DNA of 64,000 bases from Prochlorococcus sp. AG-402-L18. Lineage in GTDB: Bacteria; Cyanobacteriota; Cyanobacteriia; PCC-6307; Cyanobiaceae. The translations under genes were made by a program, and so were the position numbers. The DNA is taken from NCBI GenBank assembly GCA_003216725.1, contig QCIL01000005.1, forward strand, positions 1-64,000, read 5' to 3'. This document shows, in pieces, positions 27,069 to 37,375 of this stretch. The notes below the pieces were generated by a model, which was not told the origin of the DNA, ran no database searches, and saw nothing but the letters and a program-made list of their open reading frames with translations. Position 1 is the stretch's first letter, and each line of letters opens with the position of its first letter.

Positions 27069-28337
27069 TTATGGAGCATTTATTGAATTTTTATCTTTCC
27101 CCTCTGCAATAAGGTATATCATGAAAAGTAAGATAATGGAACCAGCTATAAATGGCGATTTAGGGCCAAAGTCATCATATACTCTTCCTGCCATTGCTAT
27201 TCCTAAAACCCCACCCAGACTTTGGAGTCCTTGTAGATTACTAAGTATAGATCCTTGATTATTAACATCTAATTTTTTTGAAATAAGTGCTCTTAATGTA
27301 GGCGTAATTAAACCTGCTCCAATTGCTAAGAATGAGACAGCTGAATAAATACTTAATGATGCATTTTCTTTTGGAGTATTTATTAACAATATGCATGCTA
27401 CGAGAATAAATCCTGATCCGATTAAGGTTAATTTCTTTTCACCAAATTGTTTAACTAAAGGCCCAATCAGACCACCTTGAACAATTATGGCAATAACTCC
27501 AACTACAACAAGAGTTCCACTTGATGCTTTTGTTGTCCAGTTTAGAGATTCTTGAAGGAAAAAGATCAAGATATTTGTTAGTCCAGTAAAAGCTATAAAA
27601 TAAATAAAAAATGCTAAGGATAATTTTTTGATTTTTTCTTCTTTGAAAACAGTGAATAATTGTTTTAAAGGGTTTTTAAAAATAGACTTCGATTTTTTGA
27701 AATTTGAGATAGGTTTAGTTTCTGGTAAGTAGAAGAATACTAAAATAAAATTTATTATAGGTATTATTGAGGCTATCAAAACCGGGATAATAAAATTGTT
27801 GTCTGTATTTTTAGCAAAAATTACAACAAAAATATTACCTAAGAAAAAACTTAATCCAAAAGCTACACCTATAAGTCCAAATGTTTTTGCTCTTTTTGCA
27901 GGGCTTGAGATATCTGCAAGTACTGTAGTAGCTGTAGCAGCCGTACCACCGCTTAAACCGTCAATAAGTCTTGCTATGAATAGTAAAAATAATGGGATAG
28001 TAGCTATTGATGTTGACCAATTAAATAGAACTGTAAAAGATAATATTGATATTCCTATTATGGATCCAGAAATGCAAAAAAGTGTTACTGGTCTTCTTCC
28101 ATATTTATCACTCATTAGTCCAATAAAAGGGGAGGCTGTAAATTGCGCTAATTGGTAAGTACAAGATAGTAATCCATAAGTACTTGCTTTTGCATCAAAA
28201 AGAAGAACGAAAGAGGGTAAAATAGGTAAAAGGATACTCTCACTCAACCGATCATTGAGAAGAGTGACAAAGGCACTAAGTAAAGTAAATTTTTTATTTG
28301 ATTTCAATAAACTTTCTTTCACAATATTTATCTTCAT
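27069..28337 (-). CDS. MFS transporter (drug-efflux/TetA-like)
   Basis: Twelve-helix major facilitator, 422 residues, with no attached domains. The loop 2-3 motif is GLMSDKYGRRPV (a good match to G-x-x-x-D-x-x-G-R-R), and a second-half copy reads GPLVKQFGEKKLT. The helix-5 region RAKTFGLIGVAFGLSFFLG resembles the antiporter motif of TetA/Bcr-type exporters. The substrate is unknown. It is divergent from cobA with only 30 bases between starts and lies upstream of ppk on the same strand; neither neighbour fixes a function. Confidence 0.88.
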   Translation of the reverse strand: MKINIVKESLLKSNKKFTLLSAFVTLLNDRLSESILLPILPSFVLLFDAKASTYGLLSCTYQLAQFTASPFIGLMSDKYGRRPVTLFCISGSIIGISILSFTVLFNWSTSIATIPLFLLFIARLIDGLSGGTAATATTVLADISSPAKRAKTFGLIGVAFGLSFFLGNIFVVIFAKNTDNNFIIPVLIASIIPIINFILVFFYLPETKPISNFKKSKSIFKNPLKQLFTVFKEEKIKKLSLAFFIYFIAFTGLTNILIFFLQESLNWTTKASSGTLVVVGVIAIIVQGGLIGPLVKQFGEKKLTLIGSGFILVACILLINTPKENASLSIYSAVSFLAIGAGLITPTLRALISKKLDVNNQGSILSNLQGLQSLGGVLGIAMAGRVYDDFGPKSPFIAGSIILLFMIYLIAEGKDKNSINAP

Positions 28338-28367
28338 TCTGATTAACTTCTACTACCATACTTCTTA

Positions 28368-29183
28368 ATGGATAATTTTGTGCCTGGTATTGTTTATTTG
28401 GTTGGAGCTGGTCCAGGAGATCCTGAGCTTTTAACCTTAAAAGCCTTACGGCTTATAAAAAATTGTGATGCCTTGATTCATGATGCTCTAATCCCTTATG
28501 AAATAATAAAAGAAGCTCAGAAAAATACAGAAATTTACAATGTTGGCAAAAGAGCAGGTAAATGTTCCGTTCCCCAGAATGAAACTAATGCTCTTATTTT
28601 AAGACTAGCAAAGCAAGGTAAAAATGTTGTAAGGCTTAAAGGAGGAGACCCATTTGTTTTTTCTAGAGGAGGTGAAGAAGTATCTTTCTTAGAAAAAAAT
28701 GGGATTTTAGTTGAAATTGTTCCTGGTATAACTTCTGGTACAGCAGCTCCTGCATATTTTGGAATTCCTTTAACACATAGAGATGCCGCAAGCACCGTAA
28801 CTTTTGTTACTGGGCATGAGCATGTTGATAAGGAAAAAAAGAGCGTCAATTGGAGAGATTTAGCAAAATCTTCAGATAGCTTAGTTATTTTTATGGGTAT
28901 AAAAAATATTGAATTTATTGTCAAGGAATTAATTTTAGGCGGCTTATCTAAGAATACAAAATGTGCTGTAATCCAGGAAGCTACTTTGAAAAATCAAAAA
29001 TGCTTTGTTGAGAAATTAGGTAATCTCGCAGATAAAATTAAAGATAAAGAATTTTTAGCTCCATCCATTATTATTATTGGAAAAATTGTTGAATTTAAGG
29101 TCAATAACAATATAACTAAAGTATCTGATGTTTATTTATCAGAGATTGATAAAGTTCAACTATATAATAAATCCCAAAAGTAA
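28368..29183 (+). CDS. cobA: Uroporphyrinogen-III C-methyltransferase
   Basis: SAM-dependent bismethylation of uroporphyrinogen III to precorrin-2, the branch point from chlorophyll/haem to sirohaem and cobalamin. The tetrapyrrole methylase fold starts GIVYLVGAGPGDPELLTLKA (7-26) and continues with GKRAGKCSVPQNE, VRLKGGDPFVFSRGGEE and VPGITSGTAAPAYFGIPLTHR. It is a single-domain 271-residue protein without the CysG oxidase or HemD fusion. Its last 28 bases overlap the convergent pabC-like gene. The start follows an ATG 30 bases from the divergent MFS gene. Confidence 0.96.
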   Translation: MDNFVPGIVYLVGAGPGDPELLTLKALRLIKNCDALIHDALIPYEIIKEAQKNTEIYNVGKRAGKCSVPQNETNALILRLAKQGKNVVRLKGGDPFVFSRGGEEVSFLEKNGILVEIVPGITSGTAAPAYFGIPLTHRDAASTVTFVTGHEHVDKEKKSVNWRDLAKSSDSLVIFMGIKNIEFIVKELILGGLSKNTKCAVIQEATLKNQKCFVEKLGNLADKIKDKEFLAPSIIIIGKIVEFKVNNNITKVSDVYLSEIDKVQLYNKSQK

Positions 29184-29983
29184 ATTGGATCGAATTTAGG
29201 TTTTAGCTTTAAATCATTAATTTGATTAATTTGTCTGCAAGATAAGCTGTTAATTGCAACTATTGTGTCATTATTTTGGAATTTTGGATAAATTAATGCT
29301 TCTTTTACAATTTTTAATTTTAAAGCTTTAGAAACCATAATCCCCTCTAAACAGCCGCTCTTTTTTCTAGGAGTTATCCATTCATTATTTCTTTTAATTA
29401 AAAGATTAAATGTACTTCCACAGCAAAGTTCACCTGACGTATTCAAGAGGATAGAATCATCAAATGATTTTTCATTAGCCTCTGTCAAAACTTGTATTGC
29501 CTGATTATATGAAAATGTTTTGCATTTACTTATAAGACTGAATTCATTTATTTTTTCTCTTTGACTAATACAAACGCTTATCGGACTAAAATTTGGTTTT
29601 ATTCTATAGAATTCAAGCCATAAATTATCTAAATCTTTTGTCTTTAAAGTGCTATTAATTGTTAGTTTTCGACCTTTATTTTTTCCTCTACTATAGTTTA
29701 TTCTTACTGAAGCAAATTGATCATTTTTAAGCAATAACTTTCTAATTCCATCATTAATAAGTTTTCTCAAAGTTAATTTATTTATTTTGAGATTAATATT
29801 TAAAATTTTGCTACTTTTTTCTAACCTTTTTAGATGTTCATCCAAAAGAACAGGTTTGTTTTCTCTAATTAAGATGGTTTCAAAAAGGCCATCAGCAAAT
29901 CTTAATCCTCTATTATTCGCTGCAATAAATATTCTATCAATATCTAACCATTCATTTTTGTACCATCCTAACGATTCTTTCAT
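29156..29983 (-). CDS. pabC: Class IV aminotransferase, probable aminodeoxychorismate lyase
   Basis: Fold-type IV PLP enzyme, 275 residues, most likely releasing pyruvate from aminodeoxychorismate to give 4-aminobenzoate for folate. Seen: NRGLRFADGLFETILIREN at about 24-42, VRINYSRGKNKGR, the likely PLP lysine in KCKTFSYNQAIQVL, and ELCCGSTFNLLI with GCLEGIMV. Its start overlaps the pabB stop by 4 bases (ATGA type), which strongly supports PabC over a branched-chain or D-amino-acid aminotransferase. Its 3' end overlaps cobA. Confidence 0.87.
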   Translation of the reverse strand: MKESLGWYKNEWLDIDRIFIAANNRGLRFADGLFETILIRENKPVLLDEHLKRLEKSSKILNINLKINKLTLRKLINDGIRKLLLKNDQFASVRINYSRGKNKGRKLTINSTLKTKDLDNLWLEFYRIKPNFSPISVCISQREKINEFSLISKCKTFSYNQAIQVLTEANEKSFDDSILLNTSGELCCGSTFNLLIKRNNEWITPRKKSGCLEGIMVSKALKLKIVKEALIYPKFQNNDTIVAINSLSCRQINQINDLKLKPKFDPIYFWDLLYS

Positions 29984-31299
29984 TTTAAAGAATCAATTAA
30001 TGGTAAAAGCTTCCACTTTAGTTCATTTGTTTCTTCTTCAGGATTGGAGTCAATAACTATTCCGCAACCAGCATATATATTAATTTTTTTGTTTTTTATT
30101 AAAAATGATCTTATTAATATATTGCTGTCAAACTCTCCATTCCAGTCAAGTTTTAAAAATGATCCACAATATGGTCCACGTTCACATTCCTCTAATTCAA
30201 AAAGTCTCTGACATGATCTTAATTTAGGCGCTCCAGTTATAGAACCCCCAGGCCAACAAGCCTTTAATAAATCAATCCAGGTCTTTCCTTTTTTTAATTT
30301 TCCTCTGATTACTGAAGTTAGATGATGAACTTTTAAGAAACTTTCAAGTTTTAATATTTCAGGCACGATAATACTTCCTGTTTCGCAAACTTTACTTAAA
30401 TCATTCCTTATAAGGTCGACAATCATGATATTTTCAGCTCTATCTTTTTCGTTAGTTATTAAATCGATAGCATTTAGTGCATCTTGATTTAAATCCTTAT
30501 CTCTTGATCTTGTTCCTTTGATAGGTCTTGATTCTACAAAATTTTTATTGTCCATTTTTATAAATCTTTCAGGTGAGGTAGATAATACAGCCTCTTTATA
30601 ATCATCAAGATTATTTATAATTATTCCGCCAAAGGGAGCTCTTAATTTACTTCTTATTTTTAAATATATATCAAGCGGACTATAGATTTTGGAAGATTCA
30701 ATTTCGCATTTAGTTGTTAGGTTTGCTTGAAATAAATCTCCTAATGAAATTAATTTTTTTAATTTTAAAATATTTTTCTGAAATTTTTCGGCCATTTCGT
30801 CCATATTAATTTTTGAAAAATCGAAACTTAAATTTGTTTTAATAATATTCTCATTTTCAAGAGTATTTATATTGTTGATTATCTTTTTATAATTCATTAT
30901 TTCATATGAATTTGTGCCTTCGATAATTATTTCTTTTTTTATTAAATTGCATTTAATAATTGGATCATATGATGCAATCCATAAAGTTGCCATATCAGAT
31001 TTTCGCCATGGGTTTTTTGGTTCTATGAATACCCCAGCTTCATAACTTAACCACCCTATCCAAAAGCCTTTTTTAATATTTTTTAAACTGTCAAAGGGAT
31101 TATTATTTTTGTCCAAGTTGTTGATATCTCTTGATTGGATTATTTTTTTAGGTTTAATTCCTATTATTGACCATTCCCCATTCTCTTTACCATCACTGTC
31201 TAACCAAGCTAATCCTTGATCTCCAAATTGTTTTGCTAGACAATGCGTAATACGTGCTGGATCTATCCATTTATCTAGAGTTAATTTTTTTATTTTCAT
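29980..31299 (-). CDS. pabB: Aminodeoxychorismate synthase component I
   Basis: Chorismate-binding amination enzyme of 4-aminobenzoate (folate) synthesis, 439 residues. The conserved C-terminal core holds ESRPIKGTRSR, DLIRNDLSKVCETGS, the SITGAPKLRSC signature, and GPYCGSFLKLDWNGEFD, then YAGCGIVIDS near the end. The SITGAPK and lysine-containing PIKGT motifs match PabB rather than TrpE, and the pabC-like gene directly follows with a 4-base overlap. The glutaminase subunit PabA is not in this window. It overlaps queC by 4 bases upstream. Confidence 0.93.
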   Translation of the reverse strand: MKIKKLTLDKWIDPARITHCLAKQFGDQGLAWLDSDGKENGEWSIIGIKPKKIIQSRDINNLDKNNNPFDSLKNIKKGFWIGWLSYEAGVFIEPKNPWRKSDMATLWIASYDPIIKCNLIKKEIIIEGTNSYEIMNYKKIINNINTLENENIIKTNLSFDFSKINMDEMAEKFQKNILKLKKLISLGDLFQANLTTKCEIESSKIYSPLDIYLKIRSKLRAPFGGIIINNLDDYKEAVLSTSPERFIKMDNKNFVESRPIKGTRSRDKDLNQDALNAIDLITNEKDRAENIMIVDLIRNDLSKVCETGSIIVPEILKLESFLKVHHLTSVIRGKLKKGKTWIDLLKACWPGGSITGAPKLRSCQRLFELEECERGPYCGSFLKLDWNGEFDSNILIRSFLIKNKKINIYAGCGIVIDSNPEEETNELKWKLLPLIDSLK

Positions 31300-31970
31300 T
31301 TTTTATTTTGGTTATTTAGCCATTTTTCATAAGCAGTATTTCTAATTCTGCAACTATCACACTTGCCGCATGGTTTTGAATTACCTGAATAACAACTCCA
31401 TGTCTTTTCTAAAGGCACATGATTATCTAAAGCTAATTGAATAATTTCTTCTTTATTTAATTCTAAAAGAGGTGTCCAAAGTTTTATTGGATTATTTTCT
31501 CTGCCTCTTTTGTTTGCTAGATTGGCTAATTCTTGAAATTTTTTAATGTAGTCAGGTCTGCAATCTGGATAACCAGAATAATCCAGTGCATTAACTCCTA
31601 ATCCTATAAAATTAGCATCTATTGCTTCGGCGTAACTTAGTGCGACGGAAATGAATATAGTATTTCTCCCCGGAACATAAGTATTAGGAATTTTATTAGT
31701 TTGCACTCCCTTTATCGGAATATTTTTTTTAGTATCAGTTAATGATGAGCCTCCCCATAAAGACAAGTCAAGTTTAATAATTTTAAATTCTTCGATATCA
31801 AAGTGACTGGCTATTATTGCTGCAGAATTTAATTCTTTTTTATGACGTTGACCATAGTCAAATGAAAGACCAAAAATTTTAGCCTTGGATTTTTTTGCAA
31901 TCCCAGTAACTGTAGAAGAATCTAATCCTCCAGATAATAAAACTACTATTGATTTATTTTTAAGATTCAT
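31296..31970 (-). CDS. queC: 7-cyano-7-deazaguanine synthase
   Basis: ATP-dependent conversion of 7-carboxy-7-deazaguanine to preQ0 in the queuosine pathway. The PP-loop is VVLLSGGLDSST (9-20), with FGLSFDYGQRHKKEL, YVPGRNTIFISVALSYAEA, and a C-terminal zinc site CYSGNSKPCGKCDSCRIR. The 224 residues are typical. It lies 6 bases downstream of queE and overlaps pabB by 4 bases, so the queuosine pair and the folate pair share a transcript. Both pathways begin from GTP or chorismate-derived folate precursors, but a functional coupling is only inferred. Confidence 0.97.
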   Translation of the reverse strand: MNLKNKSIVVLLSGGLDSSTVTGIAKKSKAKIFGLSFDYGQRHKKELNSAAIIASHFDIEEFKIIKLDLSLWGGSSLTDTKKNIPIKGVQTNKIPNTYVPGRNTIFISVALSYAEAIDANFIGLGVNALDYSGYPDCRPDYIKKFQELANLANKRGRENNPIKLWTPLLELNKEEIIQLALDNHVPLEKTWSCYSGNSKPCGKCDSCRIRNTAYEKWLNNQNKK

Positions 31971-31976
31971 ATAATT

Positions 31977-32648
31977 TCATTTAATTTTTAGGTATTTGTG
32001 AGTTTGAAGGCTCAATTTCCAATCGGGGTTATTTTTTACGAAATCAATAGCAAGAGAAAACCCATTCTTATTGTTCCATGCTGGTTGTAAATAAAAAACT
32101 TTATCTTCTTTTTTTAAGTAATCTACGTTTTTTGAGTATTTTTGTTGTTTTAAAGTTTCTTTCTTTATTTGAATAGCAAATTCAATATCTTCTATTTCAT
32201 TTATAACTATTTTTATTTCATTACAGTTTTTTAAAAAATAATTTTTTGGAGGTGAGTGTCTTTTGGGAGATAAAGTAATCCAGTCGTAGATTCCTGATAT
32301 CGAATTAACTCCACTTGTTTCAATATGAATTTTCATTGAGTTTTGTTTTTCTCCAATTGTCATTTGTTTTATTGCTTTGCAAAAATTATCCAAGTTATGT
32401 TGTAAAGGTTCTCCGCCTGTAATAACGCAAAAAGACGCTCCTTTTTTTCTTGCAATTTTGATACGGCCTATTATTTTTTCAATTGATATAGATGGGTATT
32501 TTTTCTCATCCCATGAATTCTTGGTATCGCACCAAGAACACCCAACTTTACAACCCGCTAATCTTATAAAAAAAGCACTTTTTCCAGCGTGATAACCTTC
32601 ACCTTGTAATGAATGAAATTGTTCGACTAAGGGTAAAAAATTTGTCAT
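31977..32648 (-). CDS. queE: 7-carboxy-7-deazaguanine synthase (radical SAM)
   Basis: Radical SAM enzyme turning 6-carboxy-tetrahydropterin into 7-carboxy-7-deazaguanine. The N-terminus reads PLVEQFHSLQGEGYHAG, with the cluster motif CKVGCSWCD (CX3CX2C) near residue 30, the SAM glycine-rich VITGGEPLQH, and HIETSG. The start is ATG 32648; an ATG at 32660 is also in frame. It is about 223 residues. It follows pyrG by 26 bases and precedes queC by 6 bases. Confidence 0.95.
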   Translation of the reverse strand: MTNFLPLVEQFHSLQGEGYHAGKSAFFIRLAGCKVGCSWCDTKNSWDEKKYPSISIEKIIGRIKIARKKGASFCVITGGEPLQHNLDNFCKAIKQMTIGEKQNSMKIHIETSGVNSISGIYDWITLSPKRHSPPKNYFLKNCNEIKIVINEIEDIEFAIQIKKETLKQQKYSKNVDYLKKEDKVFYLQPAWNNKNGFSLAIDFVKNNPDWKLSLQTHKYLKIK

Positions 32649-32674
32649 TTTTTCATTCAAAAAAATAAGTAATA

Positions 32675-34285
32675 TTAATTTGATTGAGTTAACTTTTCTT
32701 GAGAGGCTTTGATTAAACCTTTAAATAAAGGATGTGGTTTGCCAGGTCTTGATAAAAATTCAGGATGATATTGACATGCCAAGAAGTAAGGATGATTTTC
32801 TAACTCAATTAACTCTACTAATCTGCCATCTGGAGATGTACCACTAATTTTGTATCCAGAATTTAAAAAACTTTGTTTGTAGTAATTATTAAATTCGTAT
32901 CTGTGTCGATGTCTCTCATAAATAACATCTTCATTATACAATTTTTTCCCAGTTGTATTATTTGTCAATCTACATGGATAAACTCCAAGTCTCATTGTTC
33001 CACCTAAATTAATTACATCTTCCTGTTCTGGTAATAAATGAATTACTGGATTGGGAGTTTTTGGATCTAGTTCTGAACTTGAAGCATCTGGAAGATTAGC
33101 TACATTCCTAGCCCATTCTATAACTGCACATTGCATACCAAGGCACAGACCTAAAAAGGGAATTTTATTTTCTCTTGCGAATTTAATAGCCGAAATTTTG
33201 CCATTGACTCCTCTATTTCCAAATCCTCCAGGCACGACAATTGCGTCAACTTCATTTAAATAAGTTTCTGCTGAATCTTTTTCTATCATCTCAGCGTTTA
33301 CCCAATGTAAATCTAATAAAGCATGTTTTTCAATGCATGCATGTCTTAAAGCTTCAACAACGGATAAATATGCATCTCCAAGTTCAATGTATTTACCTAC
33401 TAGAGCAACCTTGATTGGAGCCCCAGGATTTCTTAGATTGTGAATAAGTTTTTCCCAATTTTTTAAATCACATTCTTTATCTTCAAGTTCTAGATACTTT
33501 AGAGTCTCTTTGCATAAACCTTCTTTTTTTAATAAGAGAGGTACGGAATAAATACTATCTGCATCTAATGCTTCTATTACAGAGTTAATATTAACTCCAC
33601 AAAAACCACTAAGCTTTTTTTTAAGACCTTCATTTATTGATTTATCACTTCGGCATACAAGCAAATCTGGCTGAATTCCAATTGATCTTAATTCTTTCAC
33701 TGAATGTTGTGTGGGTTTGGTTTTTATTTCGCCAGAGGTTTTGATGTAGGGAAGTAACGTTACGTGTATGTATGCAACGTCATTCCTATTAACATCATTT
33801 TTAAATTCTCTTATTGCTTCTAAAAAAGGTAAAGATTCAATATCGCCAACTGTTCCACCAATTTCAGTAATAATAATATCGGCATTGCTGTTGGCTGCGA
33901 CTCTATGAATTCTCTCTCTTATTTCTCCTGTTATGTGAGGTATTACTTGCACAGTTCCACCGTTATAATTTCCTCTTCTTTCTTTATTAATAACTGCCTG
34001 GTAAATAGATCCCGTAGTTACACTATTTAACCTGTTCATAGCAGTGTCAGTGAATCTTTCATAGTGACCTAAATCTAAATCTGTTTCAGCCCCATCTTCC
34101 GTTACAAATACTTCTCCATGTTGGAAAGGACTCATTGTTCCAGGATCAACATTTAGATATGGATCTAGTTTTAATATTGAAACACTATATCCTCTAGATT
34201 TTAATAATCTCCCTAAACTTGCCGCTACAATCCCTTTACCAATGCTAGAAACTACTCCTCCTGTGACAAAAACAAATTTTGACAT
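32675..34285 (-). CDS. pyrG: CTP synthase
   Basis: Glutamine-dependent amination of UTP to CTP. Synthetase domain: [16 protein letters not shown] at about 4-19, [21 protein letters not shown], and [13 protein letters not shown]. The C-terminal class I glutamine amidotransferase has VPGGFGNRG, the nucleophile in LGLCLGMQ, and the HPE of [11 protein letters not shown]. At 536 residues it matches the family. It sits between aspS and queE in the long minus-strand run. Confidence 0.98.
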   Translation of the reverse strand: MSKFVFVTGGVVSSIGKGIVAASLGRLLKSRGYSVSILKLDPYLNVDPGTMSPFQHGEVFVTEDGAETDLDLGHYERFTDTAMNRLNSVTTGSIYQAVINKERRGNYNGGTVQVIPHITGEIRERIHRVAANSNADIIITEIGGTVGDIESLPFLEAIREFKNDVNRNDVAYIHVTLLPYIKTSGEIKTKPTQHSVKELRSIGIQPDLLVCRSDKSINEGLKKKLSGFCGVNINSVIEALDADSIYSVPLLLKKEGLCKETLKYLELEDKECDLKNWEKLIHNLRNPGAPIKVALVGKYIELGDAYLSVVEALRHACIEKHALLDLHWVNAEMIEKDSAETYLNEVDAIVVPGGFGNRGVNGKISAIKFARENKIPFLGLCLGMQCAVIEWARNVANLPDASSSELDPKTPNPVIHLLPEQEDVINLGGTMRLGVYPCRLTNNTTGKKLYNEDVIYERHRHRYEFNNYYKQSFLNSGYKISGTSPDGRLVELIELENHPYFLACQYHPEFLSRPGKPHPLFKGLIKASQEKLTQSN

Positions 34286-34360
34286 TAAATATTTTTAATT
34301 AAGCACATCCTCCTTATATTTTATTTAAACAAAAAACTTTTAGAACATCCATATATATTC

Positions 34361-36157
34361 TTATTCATCAATTGTTATTTCAATATTTAATTCTTTTAAT
34401 TGTGATTTAGAGACATTTGAAGGTGCATTTGTGAGAAGACATTTTGCTTGTTGATTTTTTGGAAAAGCAATGGTTTCTCTGATTGAATCTGCACCAATGA
34501 TGAGCATGGTAATACGATCTAATCCAAACGCTATTCCACCATGAGGAGGAGCACCCATTTCTAAGGCTTCTATTAAAAATCCAAATTTTTCATCAATCTC
34601 TTTATTAGTCAGTCCTACTGTTTTCAGAACCTCTCTTTGTAGGTTCGCTTCATGAATACGTAAAGAGCCTCCTCCTAACTCTAATCCATTAAGAACTAAG
34701 TCATAAGCATTAGCTATAGAGTTCTCAATTTCTTTTTTCAAGTTTCCAGAATCTTTAGATTTAATATTTTTTGGAGAACAAAAAGGATGATGTAAAGCTT
34801 CATATCTATTTTCCTCTTCATTTCTCTCAAACATCGGGAAATCAGTTACCCACAAAAAATTCCATTTACTTTTATCTATGAGATTTAAGTCTTTTGCGAT
34901 GTATTGTCTTACTCTATCTAATGACTGGTTGACAATTTGTTTATCTCCAGCTCCCAAGAGGATTAAGTCTCCATCTTGTGCTTCTGTGATTCTTAAAATA
35001 TCAGCTATATGCTCTTCACTTAAATTATTTTTAATTGCCCCAATAGTCTCAAGCTCATCCCCTTTGACCCTTATAAAGGCCAAACCACCTGCTCCTGCAT
35101 CTTGAGCTACTTGAAAGATATCACCCCCTGGTTTAATTCTTACGTTACTAATACTTGAATTACCTCCTTTGACTGTTATGGATTTTATATAACCTCCAGA
35201 CCTAATTGCCTTGGTGAAAATATTAAATCCAATATCACCTAATACTTCTCCTAAATCTTTTAATAACATTTGATATCTAGTATCTGGTCTATCAGTGCCA
35301 TAATTATCCATTGCTGCCTGCCATGACATTCTTGGAAAAGCATCATTAAAATTAATATTTAAGACTTCTTTCCATATTTTTTTTATGAGACTTTCATTAA
35401 AAGAAATAATTTCTTCTTCACTAATAAAGCTCATCTCAATATCTAATTGAGTAAACTCTGGCTGTCTATCTGCCCTTAAGTCTTCATCACGGAAACATTT
35501 TGCGATTTGATAATACTTATCCAGGCCTCCAACCATTAAAAGTTGTTTAAAAAGTTGTGGGGATTGAGGTAAAGCAAAAAATTCTCCATTTGAAAGACGT
35601 GCAGGAACAAGAAAATCGCGAGCACCTTCTGGAGTTGACTTTGTAAGTAATGGAGTCTCCACTTCTGTAAATCCAAAATTATCAAGAAATGCTCTTGCAA
35701 CTTTAATAATCTTATGTCTTGTTTTTAAATTTTCTAGTAATTTTCCCCTTCTTAAATCAAGGTATCTATATTTTAATCTGAGTTCCTCTTTTGTATTTTC
35801 ATAATCATGTATAGATACTGGAAAAGGTAAGTTTTTTTTAATTTGGTTGAGAATTTGCAAATCTTTAATCTTAAGCTCTAACTCTCCAGTACTTAAATTG
35901 GTATTTATGGAATCTTTGGGCCTTTTATTAATGATTCCGCTAACTATTATTACTGTCTCATTTCTTAAAGTTTCTGCCTGTTTAAATAGATCTACACCAT
36001 CATCGGGGTTAATTGTTATTTGTAGGAATCCACTATGGTCTCTTAAATCAATAAAAATTACACCACCATGATCTCTTCTTCTATCTACCCATCCGCATAA
36101 ATTAACTAATTTACCAATATCTGTATTATTGAGTTCTTTGCAAATTTTGTTTCTCAT
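34361..36157 (-). CDS. aspS: Aspartyl-tRNA synthetase
   Basis: Class II synthetase charging tRNA-Asp. An N-terminal OB-fold anticodon domain carries [19 protein letters not shown]; motif 2 lies in [20 protein letters not shown], the bacterial GAD insertion is in the middle third, and motif 3 is [15 protein letters not shown] near the end. The 598 residues are the bacterial (not archaeal) type. In cyanobacteria this enzyme may be non-discriminating, with GatCAB making Asn-tRNA; that cannot be read here. It follows gcvT on the same strand after 55 bases. Confidence 0.97.
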   Translation of the reverse strand: MRNKICKELNNTDIGKLVNLCGWVDRRRDHGGVIFIDLRDHSGFLQITINPDDGVDLFKQAETLRNETVIIVSGIINKRPKDSINTNLSTGELELKIKDLQILNQIKKNLPFPVSIHDYENTKEELRLKYRYLDLRRGKLLENLKTRHKIIKVARAFLDNFGFTEVETPLLTKSTPEGARDFLVPARLSNGEFFALPQSPQLFKQLLMVGGLDKYYQIAKCFRDEDLRADRQPEFTQLDIEMSFISEEEIISFNESLIKKIWKEVLNINFNDAFPRMSWQAAMDNYGTDRPDTRYQMLLKDLGEVLGDIGFNIFTKAIRSGGYIKSITVKGGNSSISNVRIKPGGDIFQVAQDAGAGGLAFIRVKGDELETIGAIKNNLSEEHIADILRITEAQDGDLILLGAGDKQIVNQSLDRVRQYIAKDLNLIDKSKWNFLWVTDFPMFERNEEENRYEALHHPFCSPKNIKSKDSGNLKKEIENSIANAYDLVLNGLELGGGSLRIHEANLQREVLKTVGLTNKEIDEKFGFLIEALEMGAPPHGGIAFGLDRITMLIIGADSIRETIAFPKNQQAKCLLTNAPSNVSKSQLKELNIEITIDE

Positions 36158-36212
36158 CTAAGTATGATTTATTTATCAATAACTTATAATAATTCTTTAA
36201 GGGTAAATTTAG

Positions 36213-37325
36213 TTAATAATTTTTTTTATAAAATGCTCTTTTTGTTATAACCCCTTTAAATTTTTTGCCTCTTATTAATATTTGAACTTCATTATTTATT
36301 AAGGCTTGCGAAGTATTGATGTATGCAAAAGCTATAGCTTGTTGTTTAGTTGGAGACCAACTGCCACTTGTGATAGTCCCAATATTTTCTTCACCTTTAA
36401 GAACTGCGCAACCTTTTCTTCCTATTGCTTTACCTTCTATAGAGAGACCAACTAACTTTTTTTGAATACCTAATCTTGACTGCTCTTCAAGAAATCTTCT
36501 TCCAAAGAATTCGTGATTATTTTCTAGATGTACTAGCCAACCTAACCCTGCTTCATATGGAGAAGTTTCTTCATTTATGTCTTGACCATAAAGATGCATG
36601 CCTGCTTCAAGTCTTAGAGTATCTCTAGCTCCTAAACCACAAGGTTCAACATCTTTGGAAATTGAGAAATCCCATAAATTAATTGCTGCTTTTTTAGATA
36701 AAAGTATTTCTAGACCATTTTCCCCTGTATATCCTGTTTTTGAAAAGAAAATTTTTTCTTTAGGCGAAATATGTTCAAAAATTTTATATTCGCATCCAAA
36801 GTTAGGGATATGTGAGATCGAAGATTCAATCCACTCTTCAAATACATCGAATGAGTTTTTTCCTTGTAGTGCTAAAAGTACTTTGTTTGTTTTAAAGTTT
36901 GTTATCGAAATTTCATATTTATTTAAATTATTTTTTATCCACTGAAAATCTTTTTCATATCTACTTGCATTAACTATTAACAATAATTCTGATATGTCAT
37001 TTTCTTGTATACCAAGGTCATAAATTATTAAGTCATCTATTATTCCTCCTTTATCATTGAGCATTACTGTATAAAGCCCCTGACCTTCAGAAAAGGAGTA
37101 TAAATTAGTAGGAAAAAGTTTTTGAATATAATCCTTTGGATTGATTCCCTTAACAGATATCACACCCATGTGAGAAATATCAAATAATCCTGCCGAAGAT
37201 CTAACTGATTCATGCTCTTTAATTAATCCTGAAAATGATATTGGCATTTCCCAACCTGCAAAATCAACTAATTTTGCATTGGATTCAAAATATTTTGAAT
37301 AAAGAGGACTTTTTAGCAAATCCAT
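36213..37325 (-). CDS. gcvT: Glycine cleavage system T protein
   Basis: THF-dependent aminomethyltransferase that takes the methylamine from lipoyl-GcvH, giving NH3 and 5,10-methylene-THF. Folate-binding and catalytic features: [15 protein letters not shown] at 18-32, the catalytic aspartate in [31 protein letters not shown], and the C-terminal [11 protein letters not shown]. The length of 370 is typical. It is separated from gcvH-gcvP (54725-58069), so the complex is encoded at two loci here. It stands between speB and aspS. Confidence 0.96.
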   Translation of the reverse strand: MDLLKSPLYSKYFESNAKLVDFAGWEMPISFSGLIKEHESVRSSAGLFDISHMGVISVKGINPKDYIQKLFPTNLYSFSEGQGLYTVMLNDKGGIIDDLIIYDLGIQENDISELLLIVNASRYEKDFQWIKNNLNKYEISITNFKTNKVLLALQGKNSFDVFEEWIESSISHIPNFGCEYKIFEHISPKEKIFFSKTGYTGENGLEILLSKKAAINLWDFSISKDVEPCGLGARDTLRLEAGMHLYGQDINEETSPYEAGLGWLVHLENNHEFFGRRFLEEQSRLGIQKKLVGLSIEGKAIGRKGCAVLKGEENIGTITSGSWSPTKQQAIAFAYINTSQALINNEVQILIRGKKFKGVITKRAFYKKNY

Positions 37326-37375
37326 GAAATATTTAGTTTGTATTTAGTATTTTTACACTGTAGTTTAGAAATTTT

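Noticed and set aside
27796-28158. Plus-strand ORF of 120 codons
   Set aside because: Antisense to the MFS transporter; alanine/valine-rich text is the mirror of membrane helices.
36598-36945. Plus-strand ORF of 115 codons
   Set aside because: Antisense to gcvT, a clear full-length gene; a shadow of its codon usage.
37326-37375. Glycine riboswitch before gcvT
   Set aside because: The gap is 50 bases, too short for the aptamer, and has no matching stems; the 45-base gap before gcvP is also too short.
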